Source: Bifidobacterium primatium (lineage in GTDB: Bacteria > Actinomycetota > Actinomycetes > Actinomycetales > Bifidobacteriaceae). Taken from it: DNA of 64,000 nt. Under the pieces are notes generated by a model that made no database searches, had not been told where the DNA came from, and saw only the letters and a list, made by a program, of their open reading frames with translations. Location: contig NZ_PEBI01000002.1 in NCBI RefSeq assembly GCF_002802875.1, forward strand, positions 13,353-77,352, in the 5' to 3' direction. How positions within the stretch are numbered: position 1 is the stretch's first letter; each line of letters begins with the position of its first letter. The position numbers and the translations under genes were made by a program. This document shows positions 53,301 to 61,176 of this stretch, one piece after another.

Positions 53301-54043
53301 TTACGACGGGCGATGCCTCGTCAAAGTCGCTCGGTGCCTACGTTTCCGCATCCAAGGCCGTGCTCATGCTCGACGCCGCCGCGTCCGACAACACCGGCGG
53401 ATACACGCCCGAGCCGGACGACGGCCAGGACCCGTGCGGTGAGAACGGCTGCAAGACCACCGAACTGACTCTGCAGAAGGTATGGAAGAACGGTGCGTTG
53501 GAGAAGCCCGAATCCATCGAACTGGAGATTCGCGCCTACTACACGGACGCCGACGGCAAGCGCGTGGAAGCCAAGACCATCGACTGCTACGAAGCCGACT
53601 GCTCCACCAGCGAGGTTGAGATGCCGCTGCACGAGACCATGGATTCGAGCGACGGGTCGCTGTGGAGCGACACGTGGCGCAAGACCATCTCGAAGAAGCT
53701 GCCGGTCGCGTTCGTGGACGGCAAGGACGCGAACGGCGACGACATCGTGCGGTACTACACGTACACCGTCACCGAGGTCGGCATGACGTTCGCCGACGGG
53801 TCGAGCAGGAAACCGGCCGAAGCCGGGTATGCGGTGGACGTGCAGTACGACACCAAGGAGAACGTGGCGACCATTACCAACTCCTCGCCGCTGCCCAACA
53901 CCGGCGGCGAAGGCGTGATGTGGCTGCTGCTCCTCGGCGTGCTGCTCGTCGCCGCCGGCAGCGCCTGGTACCTGCGCAACAGGTACGTCGCGGGCGGTGT
54001 GGGAGCCGGAGGCGGCAGAAAGCGAGGCGCCCATGCCGCGTAA
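47342..54043 (+). CDS. Giant GLUG-repeat adhesin, C-terminal part with LPNTG sorting signal
   Basis: About 2,230 residues continue the adhesin. The body is built of repeats of some 60-110 residues, each with an AGGFVG/AGGYVG/AGGYIG unit (GLUG-type) followed by a Val/Thr-rich strand region; more than 25 such units can be seen. A Gly/Asp segment precedes a Cys-rich point (DDGQDPCGENGCKTTELTLQKVWKN), then a CNA_B-like domain (IELEIRAYYTDADGKRVEAKTIDCYEADC) and the sorting signal LPNTGG (53891-53908), a membrane helix and a basic tail. It would be anchored by the class C or housekeeping sortase. Without the frameshift the whole protein would have about 2,770 residues. It starts in the middle of the gene and lacks its own ribosome site, so it is likely silent in this sequence. 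Confidence 0.85.
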   Translation, partial: NLLTIRKADPSSLATGSFAGRAIGSVTIDKCQSTNVTVSNVAATTGGFVGHAQGETWYVTEGLGRVVELLANILNAIPGIGIGDLITLLLDGNIINAGDLVPGGYNNPTISNSSVKDFTADTVIGAADKDYAGGFVGSQIGTIITNSSVTSANAYTVKGGAYVGGFSGLMRNDVMKGALSEVGVELIRLSQPQSTAVDSSVNADATVQAGTYAGGFAGAMANSYAINDTLAGTITVKASGIKDDKGTKALAGGFTGVAAVGWVSDLGAGESKNSDLLTGVNNLLGELLTKDPATAQNLLTLVGIEESALLGIRTSGSITVESGNDYAGGLIGRGDGTMIAASDTTHVNKLSFWKHTKLDVPTARTNSVDGLKSVSTTGSYAGGIAGKLSTASITGLINQTAGVGEYLPFEVSSTTVSGVSDGFAVSAKGEYAGGGIGFAMGGNIGKATTAYGDAGVPDSAAVAVTNVKSVTATNRAGGFIGVSGPGDLLSAGGIDLLGLGLIKLEGLLTMVAGVKIVANDVTVSGIPSGMSVAATGKHADGESTQYMAGGFVGQSNSTQATDAHVTNLASVTADGTTGNAGGFVGVSVTGGLADVLPKDDDGALKDILSLGGKKGLITAIGYMVPKYTNADVAFVNGGSVTGNMAGGFAGDLQSGKIDDSKASGGSGWAITNIDTVNGGAYAGGFAGRARSGALAASDGGISILGGLDNLQLNLEVEDLVSVAGAYVPVIAGAGVHSDDTTVEKTSGRKTSDPNNPGLKVTADKIADTDSQSGSAGGYIGYGSGVQVSDSDVTQLRHTTVKEPNALEGTDGSPYFDAAKSTYAVTAKRFAGGYIGRMDIGSAASVGGGLKIFGNALKLANITDVLSVVVSTIEHSDVTGAAAGYAVIASDTSDAKNAIGEAGGFAGSVKGGHIQDSNAHSFSHIIGQVTAGGYAGGIAPGDVASVLNDSSLFGGLIKTNGTLASLLQDFVPTVRNSSTDAVPCGGVVRAQAASDPSTLRGVAGGYVGDNEGGHIWGNNNASWKSENDGEHHYTGAQRTAFAARIRSVYGAEMAGGYTGFMHAASTAKTGSLSLIFGLVSVDNLLGALQVSYPTEENTQVTGPLRNLDYATWQAWAKAVGSRGGYGKEFAELLKNANTITDQETLNKAIDTYIYGTNVVAGRSSYASGANTSDGGIAGGHVGLMRAGTITNGQTQDTKQVKAMRAAGGFAGSMESGGAVELGSVNVLGIIKANLGKLVSALDVFVPVVKTSSVAGYRRGMTVTATGTDLTHMNGFAGGYVGYASGAQIWGDKTFDVNTDPNANDRWTLTATHPGAKATGAHVTNLRRVSGTNTVGGYAGLITAAGMAEANTNATDGILQKLLDTLISTPSSLVSVLDATVSTVRGASVASVKDGGSGEAWGFTVDGSYKSGGTTKYARAAGGFAGSMKAVVAGTETGGTSALDTLTVDGLRGVDGGQYAGGFFGQADTTSVASVAGTDGTAGSTDQSTDILLGLIKAGNISALDAFRTFIHHANVNGVADGIQIRAHDASKQGILDSKRFTGAAGGFGGGLINGTVDYGKVTNLNSVKGVNYAGGFVGHLGKAGTVDVDNASVSKLLGASVGVLDIWGSHAEHSSVAGIAAGFTVDASHAGDRQYTNTKGTDSATGREVVGGFAGYADLARIADSTVTNLKKTSSAEIAGGFVGETTHAYLVDLDASSPLIDLVLQIVNLLVKALYFNKIDVIDLGSWFPQLGGKDSLFNLKVLSKGDVLYVNLFGFKIGVSLSKKSTENQQQTDVAIITIGDSVIKLPCNEDGIIQDENTRENLKVQLIKGNRTKAVDSSVTGIAPAGYDVFGGGATQTTDGQANLSTGYAGGFAGLNAEGVLQNDHMTYADTIRGTTKLVDPFGNTTLASNYNFNSMKKIVGPDDDGRYNTYSVYRTADGKAGAANVDVNGKATKISDKTTDDATKLDRWDVDYYKVVNAYDAATAGSDAAGDAKTDWVGIKDATVTTGDASSKSLGAYVSASKAVLMLDAAASDNTGGYTPEPDDGQDPCGENGCKTTELTLQKVWKNGALEKPESIELEIRAYYTDADGKRVEAKTIDCYEADCSTSEVEMPLHETMDSSDGSLWSDTWRKTISKKLPVAFVDGKDANGDDIVRYYTYTVTEVGMTFADGSSRKPAEAGYAVDVQYDTKENVATITNSSPLPNTGGEGVMWLLLLGVLLVAAGSAWYLRNRYVAGGVGAGGGRKRGAHAA

Positions 54044-54096
54044 CCGAAGCGGAATCGGCCTCCGACCGTTGCGATGTTGACCGTAGCCGTGCGGGT

Positions 54097-54195
54097 TCAA
54101 CTCCCCTCAGTCAGCTTCGCTGACAGCTCCCCTCAATCATGAGGGGAGCCAAAGCCGAGAGGTGTGTGACTTAGCTCCCCCTGGAGATCAGGGGG
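54097..54195 (+). repeat. 99-bp direct repeat flanking fimA, left copy
   Basis: Identical at 97 of 99 positions to 55980-56078; the copies are 1,883 bp apart and contain the whole fimA gene between them. Each contains one GGCTCCCCTC-type hairpin repeat in reverse orientation, the shared spacer AAAGCCGAGAGGTGTGTGAC, and the start of a second hairpin repeat. Confidence 0.9.
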
Positions 54196-54224
54196 AGCTG
54201 GCCGCCGAAGGCGGACTGAGGGGG
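54173..54224 (+). repeat. Double-hairpin repeat (GGCTCCCCTC family), copy upstream of fimA
   Basis: AGCTCCCCCTGGAGATCAGGGGGAGCTGGCCGCC-GAAG-GGCGGACTGAGGGGG has the same two hairpins as the copy at 21680. A reverse-orientation copy lies at 54100-54150. Confidence 0.8.
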
Positions 54225-54329
54225 TTCGATTCGGTGACGTAAGTCGGATTCGACACCTCCACAGCCCCCACCCCTCAATAACAAGATTTCCCCCTGTCCA
54301 ATATGTCCATCAAGAAGAAAGGAACAGTG

Positions 54330-55958
54330 ATGAACTCACTGATGAAGAAGGCCATCGCCACCGTCGCGGCCGCTGCCACGGCGCTCGGCCTGGCCGCCGC
54401 AACCGGTGCAGCCGCCAACGCGGCCGGCGAGAAAGCCACCCTGACGGTGAGCACCGCCGACGCCAAGTTCGCCGGAAAGACCGTGAATGCCTACAAGATG
54501 TTCGACGCTAGCGTGACCGGCAGCGGCTCCAGCAAGGTCGTGACCTACAAGCTGGACACCCGCTGGAAGACGTTCTTCACCACCACCACCACCACGGAAG
54601 GCACGAGTGGCGCGACGGACTGCTCCGACAACGACGCCCTCGACCAGTGCGCTTCCGACTACGTGAAGGGCCTGAAGGATACCGCTCTCGACACCTTCGC
54701 TCAGAAGGCCTCCAACTGGGCGCAGAAGAACGGCATCGCGGCTGTGGCTTCGGCTCCCAAGATTTCCGAAACCGCCACTGACAGCAAGTACACCGCCAAG
54801 TTCACCGGGCTGGATTACGGCTACTACGTGGTCGCCGTGCCGGGCGCTTCCGTCGTCAACGCGAACGGCAAGTACGCCTCGCTCGTCTCCGTGCATGAAG
54901 CGGAAGCGGAGCAGACCATCAAAGGCGAACTGCCCACCGTCACCAAGAAGGTGGACGGCGACAAGGACGCCACCGACGCGAAGGTCGGCCAGCAGCTCAC
55001 CTTCACGCTGAAATCCACCATCCCCGACATGAGCGCCTACGACTCCTACACCTTCGACTTCAACGATACGCTGTCCGAAGGCCTCACCTTCGATGCCATC
55101 GACTCCGTGAAGGTCGAAGGCGTCGATGCGGCTCTGGTCGAGAACACCGACTACACCGTCACCAAGCCGACCGCGGACAATGGCAACAAGCTCACCGTGT
55201 CCATGACCAACTTCAAGACCAAGCAGCAGGCCAACGCCGGCAAGGCCATCACCGTCACCTACAAGGCCACGCTGAACAAGTACGCCGTCGTCGCCGGCGA
55301 AGGCAACACCAACTCCGCTTCCGTCTACTACACCACCAACCCGGAGAACACCGAGTTCGGTGACTCCCAGCCGAGCACCGTGCGCACGTACACCTACGGC
55401 TTCACCATCGATAAGTACACCGGCACGTACGGTGACAATGCCAAGCGTCTGGACGGCGCCAAGTTCCAGCTGCAGGACGCCAAGGGCACCGAAATCCAGG
55501 TCGTGCAGGAGTCGGCAGGCAGCGACACCGCCGCCGCCGTCTACCGTGTGGCAACGACCGGCGAAACCGCCGCCACCGAAATCGCCACCCCGAAGAGCGG
55601 TAAGCTCACCTTCAAGGGTCTCGCCAACGGCAACTACCTGCTCGAAGAGACCGACGCCCCGACGGACTACAACAAGCTCGCCAACAAGATCGGCATCAAG
55701 ATCGAAGGCGACAACGGCGAGGGCAATCCTGCCAAGGCCACCGTCGCCGTGACGTACGACAACAACGCCGGTAATGACGGCTACACTGAATCGGCCGAGA
55801 CGGATGCCGAAGGCCAGAAGACCATCATCCCGGTGAAGAACGAGTCCGGCGTGACGCTGCCCGGCACCGGTGGCATGGGTACCGTCGCGTTCACCGTGGT
55901 CGGCGTGCTCATCGTCGCCTTCGGTGTCGCCTGGGCCCTCCGCCGCAAGCGCGCCTGA
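54330..55958 (+). CDS. fimA: FimA-type major shaft pilin (sortase substrate)
   Basis: The 542-residue protein has a signal peptide (residues 1-31, ATVAAAATALGLAAATGAAANA), Ig-like pilin domains with VTKKVDGDKDATDAKVGQQLTFTLKSTIP, and a SpaA/FimA C-terminal domain (FTIDKYTGTYGDNAKRLDGAKFQLQDAKG). The E box YLLEETDAP contains Glu439, the residue expected for an isopeptide bond, and the sorting signal LPGTGG is at 510-515 with a membrane helix and basic tail. It would be polymerised through a Lys, possibly in the TVTKKVD segment, by the adjacent class C sortase. AAAGGAAC precedes the ATG. The gene stands between two 99-bp direct repeats. Confidence 0.92.
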   Translation: MNSLMKKAIATVAAAATALGLAAATGAAANAAGEKATLTVSTADAKFAGKTVNAYKMFDASVTGSGSSKVVTYKLDTRWKTFFTTTTTTEGTSGATDCSDNDALDQCASDYVKGLKDTALDTFAQKASNWAQKNGIAAVASAPKISETATDSKYTAKFTGLDYGYYVVAVPGASVVNANGKYASLVSVHEAEAEQTIKGELPTVTKKVDGDKDATDAKVGQQLTFTLKSTIPDMSAYDSYTFDFNDTLSEGLTFDAIDSVKVEGVDAALVENTDYTVTKPTADNGNKLTVSMTNFKTKQQANAGKAITVTYKATLNKYAVVAGEGNTNSASVYYTTNPENTEFGDSQPSTVRTYTYGFTIDKYTGTYGDNAKRLDGAKFQLQDAKGTEIQVVQESAGSDTAAAVYRVATTGETAATEIATPKSGKLTFKGLANGNYLLEETDAPTDYNKLANKIGIKIEGDNGEGNPAKATVAVTYDNNAGNDGYTESAETDAEGQKTIIPVKNESGVTLPGTGGMGTVAFTVVGVLIVAFGVAWALRRKRA

Positions 55959-55979
55959 CGGGTGCGTAAGCGCGGGTAA

Positions 55980-56078
55980 TCAACTCCCCTCAGTCAGCTT
56001 CGCTGATAGCTCCCCTCAATCATGAGGGGAGCCAAAGCCGAGAGGTGTGTGACTTGGCTCCCCCTGGAGATCAGGGGG
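55980..56078 (+). repeat. 99-bp direct repeat flanking fimA, right copy
   Basis: Matches 54097-54195 with two differences (C/T and A/G). Immediately after its end the sequence diverges: here it runs into a second hairpin element, while the left copy completes its double hairpin. Confidence 0.9.
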
Positions 56079-56090
56079 CTGAGCCGTTAA

Positions 56091-56148
56091 GCGGGCAGTC
56101 CAGTGGACTGCCCGTAGGCGATGCGAGCGCGATTCATCGAGCGCGAGG
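56091..56148 (+). repeat. Hairpin-plus-tail element (CCCGTAGGCGA family), copy 2
   Basis: GGGCAGTCC (56093-56101) pairs with GGACTGCCC (56105-56113), then CGTAGGCGATGCGAGCGCG...TCGAGCGCGAGG. It has the same structure as the element at 39170-39230; the arms are different but complementary in both. Confidence 0.65.
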
Positions 56149-56216
56149 AATGCACCTCCGCACCCGCCACCTCTCCTCACCACTCACCACCCAATCCACC
56201 TCAAGAAACCCCGACC

Positions 56217-57221
56217 ATGAAGAAACTGCGTGACATACTGCCGGTGCTGGTCATCATCGGAGGACTGCTCGTCCTGTTCTATCCGACGATCAGCAACATG
56301 CTCATCATGCGCAACGCCAGCCGCGCCGTAGGCAGCTACGACGCCGCCGTCAACGCCATGAGCGACGAACAGTATGCCAAAGTGCTGCAGGCCGCACGCG
56401 ACTACAACACCCACCTCGCGCAGCAGGCCTCGGGCGGGGCGACGAACGCGCTCGCCGGCGCGGTCAACACGGCCGCATCCGACAAGCAATACCAATCCAT
56501 ACTCAACATCGACGGCCACGGCATGATGGGCTATATCACCGTGCCACGCCTCCACGAGACCCTGCCCATCTACCACGGCACCGCGGAAAAAGTGCTGCAG
56601 GTCGGCATCGGCCATCTCGAAGGCACATCGTTCCCGGTCGGCGGGGCAGCGACGCATACGGCCGTGTCCGGCCATCGCGGACTGCCCAGCGCCAAACTGT
56701 TCACCGACCTCGACCAGATGAAGAAGGGCGACCTGTTCTTCTTCCGCATCCTCAAAGAAACCTACGCGTACAAGGTGGACGGCATCAGCACGGTGCTCCC
56801 CACCGACACCACGTCACTGGGCATCACGGCCGGCAAGGACCAGGCCACGCTCATCACGTGCACGCCCTACGGCGTCAACACCCACAGACTGCTCGTGCAC
56901 GCGCACCGCGTGCCCTACACGCCCGACATGGAATCGCAGGCGGCGAACCAGTTCGGGCTGCACATCCCGCCCCAGTACCTCATCCCGCTCATCGGACTGA
57001 CGGTGCTGCTCATCGGCGGCGGGGTGGCGCATCAACTTCGTAAACGCCGTCGCGCCGCGGGAGCGGGCGGCGGGCCGGGAGACGGTGCCGGGCTGCCCGG
57101 AGCCGTTGGCAGCGGCAGCGCCGATGCCGTGCACGGCGACGAATATCATACGGAACATACCAACGGACATGACGCCAAACGTGGCGGAAGGAGACCGAAG
57201 CATGGAACCCATCGTGCATAA
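56217..57221 (+). CDS. Class C pilus-assembly sortase
   Basis: The 334-residue membrane sortase has an N-terminal helix (LPVLVIIGGLLVLFYPTI) and a C-terminal helix (YLIPLIGLTVLLIGGGV). The catalytic triad is His153 (AVSGHRG), Cys215 (TLITCTPYG) and Arg224 (NTHRLLV). The TLITCTPYG and both-ends anchoring are class C features. It links FimA subunits by isopeptide bonds and could attach the tip adhesin. A Gly/Ala/His-rich cytoplasmic tail of about 65 residues follows and is longer than usual. No strong Shine-Dalgarno precedes the ATG at 56217. It overlaps the next gene by 20 bp. Confidence 0.93.
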   Translation: MKKLRDILPVLVIIGGLLVLFYPTISNMLIMRNASRAVGSYDAAVNAMSDEQYAKVLQAARDYNTHLAQQASGGATNALAGAVNTAASDKQYQSILNIDGHGMMGYITVPRLHETLPIYHGTAEKVLQVGIGHLEGTSFPVGGAATHTAVSGHRGLPSAKLFTDLDQMKKGDLFFFRILKETYAYKVDGISTVLPTDTTSLGITAGKDQATLITCTPYGVNTHRLLVHAHRVPYTPDMESQAANQFGLHIPPQYLIPLIGLTVLLIGGGVAHQLRKRRRAAGAGGGPGDGAGLPGAVGSGSADAVHGDEYHTEHTNGHDAKRGGRRPKHGTHRA

Positions 57222-58029
57222 CGTAATCACGAGGTCCGACGGCGGCCTCTTTCATCGCGGGTTCGGGCGTCTGCCGCGCGGCATCGTCGCCGTGTGCGGG
57301 GCAGTCGTCGGCATGGTCATGCTGCTGGCGGTGGCGCTCGCGCCATTCGGGGCGACCGCGAACGCCACCACGACCACCAGCGGCATGTCCCTCACCATAT
57401 CCGCCAAGGTGGGCGACGGCGACTCGGCCCGTCCGCTGGCCGGCGACACCTACTCCGTGGCCTATGTGGCCAAGATGAAACTCAACGCCGACGGCACCGC
57501 CATCGCCGGTTTCAAGACGAACACCCGGTTCGAGGCCGTTGACCATGACTGGGGCAAGCTCACCTCCTCGCAATACAGCGCCGCCGCCAAGGAGGTCGCC
57601 GCCTACGCCGACAAACACGACGGCTACAACCGTACCGACATGCGCACCGACGCCAACGGCAAGGTCACGATTCCCAGCCTTGACTACGGCCTCTATCTCG
57701 TCAAGCGCGTGGGCGTGGCTGATGCGAACAAGGCGTATAAGTGCGATCCGTTCTTCGTGACGATCCCCGAAACGAACGGCAGCACGAACACCGACGACTG
57801 GGACTACCGGGTGACGGCCTCGCCCAAGTTCGAGCAGATTTCCGTGCCCGGGCCGACGCCGTCCAGCCCGACTCCCGCACCGACGCCTACCGCGCCCGGC
57901 GGTTCCTCCATCGCCAAGACCGGTGCCGCCGTCATGCGGTACGTGGAGGCGGTCGTCATCCTCGGCGCCGTGGCCTTCGCCATCATGTTCATCCGCACCC
58001 AGCTCCGCCTCCGCCGCGAAGAACGGTAA
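57202..58029 (+). CDS. Accessory pilin-like protein with an atypical IAKTG sorting signal
   Basis: The 275-residue protein has a long signal peptide (residues 28-52, AVVGMVMLLAVALAPFGATANA) and a pilin-type domain (TISAKVGDGDSARPLAGDTYSVAYVAKM... with LDYGLYLVKRVGVADANKAYKCDPFFVTIP, like FimA/Spy0128 N-domains). A Pro/Thr/Ser linker (PGPTPSSPTPAPTPTAPGG) leads to IAKTG (57910-57924) where LPXTG is expected, a membrane helix and RRE-rich tail. The changed motif may be read by the class C sortase or may leave it a simple membrane protein. GGAAGGAG precedes the ATG. It overlaps the sortase end and is probably co-translated. Confidence 0.85.
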   Translation: MEPIVHNVITRSDGGLFHRGFGRLPRGIVAVCGAVVGMVMLLAVALAPFGATANATTTTSGMSLTISAKVGDGDSARPLAGDTYSVAYVAKMKLNADGTAIAGFKTNTRFEAVDHDWGKLTSSQYSAAAKEVAAYADKHDGYNRTDMRTDANGKVTIPSLDYGLYLVKRVGVADANKAYKCDPFFVTIPETNGSTNTDDWDYRVTASPKFEQISVPGPTPSSPTPAPTPTAPGGSSIAKTGAAVMRYVEAVVILGAVAFAIMFIRTQLRLRREER

Positions 58030-58045
58030 GGGCTGTCATTCCACT

Positions 58046-58309
58046 GGCTCCCCTCCTAACGGAGGGGAGCTGTCGGACAAAGTCCGACTGAGGGGATTCC
58101 CGCTTGGGTGTGCGCTCTGCATCTCTCTGGCTCCCCTCCCGACGGAGGGGAGCTGTCCGCCGTAGGCGGGCTGAGGGGAGCGCTGCTGAGAATCCGGCTT
58201 CGCTCAACTCCCCTCAGTCAGCTTCGCTGACAGCTCCCCTCAATCTTGAGGGGAGCCAAGAAAAAGACGACCTCAGTAGTTGCGCTGACAGCTCCCGCCG
58301 GCGGGAGCC
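58046..58309. repeat. Cluster of GGCTCCCCTC-type hairpin repeats after the pilus locus
   Basis: Four copies occur in a row: 58046-58095 (plus), 58129-58180 (plus), 58207-58257 (reverse) and a shortened relative at 58271-58309. Each has a CCCCTC/GAGGGG hairpin and a second variable hairpin. No gene is present in the 323 bases before the ABC permease. Confidence 0.85.
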
Positions 58310-58352
58310 AAGAAAAGACGCGCTTATTCCTGCGCGCGTTGTTTATGGGCGC

Positions 58353-59138
58353 TTATTCCTGCGCGTCGGGATCCTCGTCCTCCGAAGCGGGGCCGAGGAG
58401 CAACAGTTCACTCACGTTGACGACGATCAGCAGCACGGCCGTCAACGCCACGATCACGAACGTGGCCGAGAAGATCAGCGGCGTGCGGAACGAGTTGTAT
58501 GCGGCCTGCAGCCAGATGCCCAGGCCCTTGCGTGCGCCCAGGTACTCCGCAGTCGCGGCCGTGGCGAAAATATACGCGGCCGAAATACGAATGCCGCCAT
58601 AGATCTGCCTCGCGGCCACGCGCAGCTTCACATGCCACAGCGTCCACAACTTCGTGGCCCCGCAGGTGAGCGCCACGTCGGAATAGAACTGCGGCACGGC
58701 CTCAAGACCACGAATCGTCTGCACGGCGATGGGGAACAGGCCGAACACGGCCACGATAGCGATCTTGCCGGAGATTTCAAAACCGAACCAGATGATGAAC
58801 AACGGTGCGATGGTGATGAGCGGCATCGTCTGCGCGGCCGCAAGCAGCGGGAACAGCGCGGCGTTGAGCACGCGCGAGCAGTAGAACACGATGCCGATGA
58901 TGATGCCGCACAGCACAGCGAGCGCGAATCCCACGAATCCTTCGTATGCGGTGACGAGCGTAGCCGGCCAGAGCGTGGGCCACGTGTCGATGGTCGCGTC
59001 CACGATCTCGCTCGGCGACGAGATCATCGTGGGGGAGACGTTCCCCACGCGGCACCATATCTCCCATGCCGCCACCAATATGACCACCGCGATGACGGTG
59101 GGAACGTAATGCCTGAGTTTCTGCAGTGCTTCTGCCAT
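58353..59138 (-). CDS. ABC transporter permease (SsuC/ThiX-type)
   Basis: The 261-residue membrane protein has six or so helices and the EAA-type loop [56 protein letters not shown]. It resembles permeases of nitrate/sulfonate/taurine or thiamin-precursor (ThiX) importers. No ATPase or binding-protein gene is adjacent in the window. AAGGTGA lies 3 nt before the ATG at 59138; an upstream in-frame ATG adds an unlikely Arg-rich piece. Confidence 0.85.
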   Translation of the reverse strand: MAEALQKLRHYVPTVIAVVILVAAWEIWCRVGNVSPTMISSPSEIVDATIDTWPTLWPATLVTAYEGFVGFALAVLCGIIIGIVFYCSRVLNAALFPLLAAAQTMPLITIAPLFIIWFGFEISGKIAIVAVFGLFPIAVQTIRGLEAVPQFYSDVALTCGATKLWTLWHVKLRVAARQIYGGIRISAAYIFATAATAEYLGARKGLGIWLQAAYNSFRTPLIFSATFVIVALTAVLLIVVNVSELLLLGPASEDEDPDAQE

Positions 59139-59332
59139 AGTCACCTTGCCTCCTCGCGCGCATGCGCAGCCATGGCGGCCGGTCGCGGTGAGCAGTAAGG
59201 TGAGGAGCCTGCGCGCGGAACGGCCGAGGGTCGAAAACCGAAATACAATCCAAAACTTCCAACCACACAGTATAAGAGGTGCGCGGAACGCCATCCGCGG
59301 GGCACTTCCCGGCGCTCTTCACCGGCAAATCC

Positions 59333-59460
59333 CGAGTTGTGAGGCTTTGCTTTCGCCAAGTGGGGTAATCGCGGGAAAGGCCGGCCTCGGAAACGTTGCA
59401 ATTCCGCGGTTGTGTGTTTTGCCGCCGAGGGTCTTCGCCGAACCAAAGCCACACAACTCG
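59333..59460. repeat. Long-range imperfect inverted repeat upstream of gltX
   Basis: CGAGTTGTGAGGCTTTG at 59333 and the reverse complement of CAAAGCCACACAACTCG ending at 59460 differ at one of 17 positions and are about 90 bases apart. GGTTGTGTG at 59408 is a third related copy. This is a candidate RNA structure or operator array in the divergent 390-base gap. Confidence 0.5.
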
Positions 59461-59526
59461 CATTTTCGGCTTCCCGAAGCCCGAAAACCCTTCGCGCCGT
59501 CCCGTTGGCGCGGCACAATAGAGCGT

Positions 59527-61053
59527 ATGACTGAAGAGCATTCTGAAAACACCAAACCCGAACTGCCCGAGAACGTGCGCGTGCGCTTCTGCCCGTCCCC
59601 GACCGGCACCCCGCACGTGGGCATGGTCCGCACCGCCCTGTTCAACTGGGCCGAGGCCCGTCACACGCACGGCACCTTCGTGTTCCGCATCGAGGACACC
59701 GATGCCCAGCGTGATTCCGAGGAAAGCTACAACCAGATTCTCGACGCCCTGAAGTGGCTCGGCCTCGACTGGGACGAGGGCGTGGAGGTCGGCGGCCCCG
59801 ACGGCCCGTACCGTCAGTCCGAGCGAACCGACATCTACAAGGACGTCGCCGCCAAGCTGCTTGAGGCCGGCTACGCCTACGAGTCCTACTCCACCCCCGA
59901 GGAGATCGAGGCCCGCAACGTGGCCGCCGGCCGTCCGAAGGCCTTCGGCTACGACGGCTACGACCGCAACCTCACCGAGGAGCAGAAGGAGGCGTTCCGC
60001 GCCGAGGGCCGCAAGCCCGCGCTGCGTCTGCGCATGCCCGACGAGGACATCGCCTTCGACGACCTCATCCGCGGCCGCATCGAGTTCAAGGCCGGTTCCG
60101 TGCCGGACTACGTGATCGTGCGTCCGAACGGCGACCCGCTGTACACGCTCACCAATCCGGTGGACGACGCCATGATGCGCATCAACGTGGTGCTTCGCGG
60201 CGAGGACCTCCTGAGCTCCACCCCGCGTCAGATCGTGCTCTACCGCTACCTCATCGAGCTCGGCATCGCCAAGGAGATGCCGCTGTTCGGCCACATGCCG
60301 TACGTGATGGGCAAGGGCAAGAAGAAGCTCTCCAAGCGCGACCCCGAGTCCAACCTGTTCCTGCACCGCGACCACGGCTTCATCCGCGAGGGCCTGCTCA
60401 ACTACCTGGCTCTGCTGGGCTGGTCGATCAGCGCCGACCGCGACGTGTTCTCCATGGACGAGATGGTCGAGAAGTTCGACATCCGCAACGTGAAGGCCAA
60501 CCCGGCCCACTTCGACATCGACAAGGCCATCGCCCTGAACGCCGAGCACGTGCGCATGCTCGAGCCGCAGGACTTCCTCAACCGTTCCGTGCCGTACCTG
60601 CATCGCGACGGCGTGGTCTCCGCCGACAACTGGGACGCCCTCACCGACCGTGAGAAGAGCGTGCTCACTGCGGCCGCCCCGCTCGTGCAGTCCCGTGTGC
60701 GCCTGCTTGGCGAGGTCGCCGGCATGGTCGGCTCCCTGCTCTCCACCGAGGAGTACCTCGAGCCCGACGCCGACGCCCGCAAGCAGCTCAAGGATTCCGC
60801 CGCCGACGTGCTCGACAAGGCCGTCGCCGCGCTCGAATCCGTCGACGAGGCCGATTGGAAGACCGATAACCTCCACGAGACGCTGAACAAGGCGCTCATC
60901 GAGGACGGCGGCTACAAGCCGCGCCTGGCGTTCGGCCCGGTGCGCGTGGCCATGTCCGGCCGCCGCGTCTCCCCGCCGCTGTTCGAGTCCATGGAGATCG
61001 TGGGCAAGCCCGTCTCCATCGCCCGTCTGAAGAACCTGCGCGCCAACCTGTAA
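59527..61053 (+). CDS. gltX: Glutamyl-tRNA synthetase
   Basis: The 508-residue class I synthetase has [19 protein letters not shown] (HIGH motif), [29 protein letters not shown] and KLSKRD (KMSKS). A C-terminal anticodon-binding domain completes it. Lengths and order are normal. Bifidobacteria are reported to rely on GatCAB, so this enzyme may also charge tRNA-Gln with Glu; this is an inference. CACAAT lies exactly 7 nt before the ATG and there is no Shine-Dalgarno, so it is probably leaderless. The tRNA-Glu gene is 580 bases downstream. Confidence 0.96.
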   Translation: MTEEHSENTKPELPENVRVRFCPSPTGTPHVGMVRTALFNWAEARHTHGTFVFRIEDTDAQRDSEESYNQILDALKWLGLDWDEGVEVGGPDGPYRQSERTDIYKDVAAKLLEAGYAYESYSTPEEIEARNVAAGRPKAFGYDGYDRNLTEEQKEAFRAEGRKPALRLRMPDEDIAFDDLIRGRIEFKAGSVPDYVIVRPNGDPLYTLTNPVDDAMMRINVVLRGEDLLSSTPRQIVLYRYLIELGIAKEMPLFGHMPYVMGKGKKKLSKRDPESNLFLHRDHGFIREGLLNYLALLGWSISADRDVFSMDEMVEKFDIRNVKANPAHFDIDKAIALNAEHVRMLEPQDFLNRSVPYLHRDGVVSADNWDALTDREKSVLTAAAPLVQSRVRLLGEVAGMVGSLLSTEEYLEPDADARKQLKDSAADVLDKAVAALESVDEADWKTDNLHETLNKALIEDGGYKPRLAFGPVRVAMSGRRVSPPLFESMEIVGKPVSIARLKNLRANL

Positions 61054-61176
61054 TCGCTAATGGGGTTCGTGGCCGTTGCGGTTCCATGAGCCATACGGCC
61101 CGAACCTTACGTCATGAAAGCGGGTCGTCATCCTGTATGTGGATGGCGGCCCGCTTTGTCATATCCGAGGCTATCC

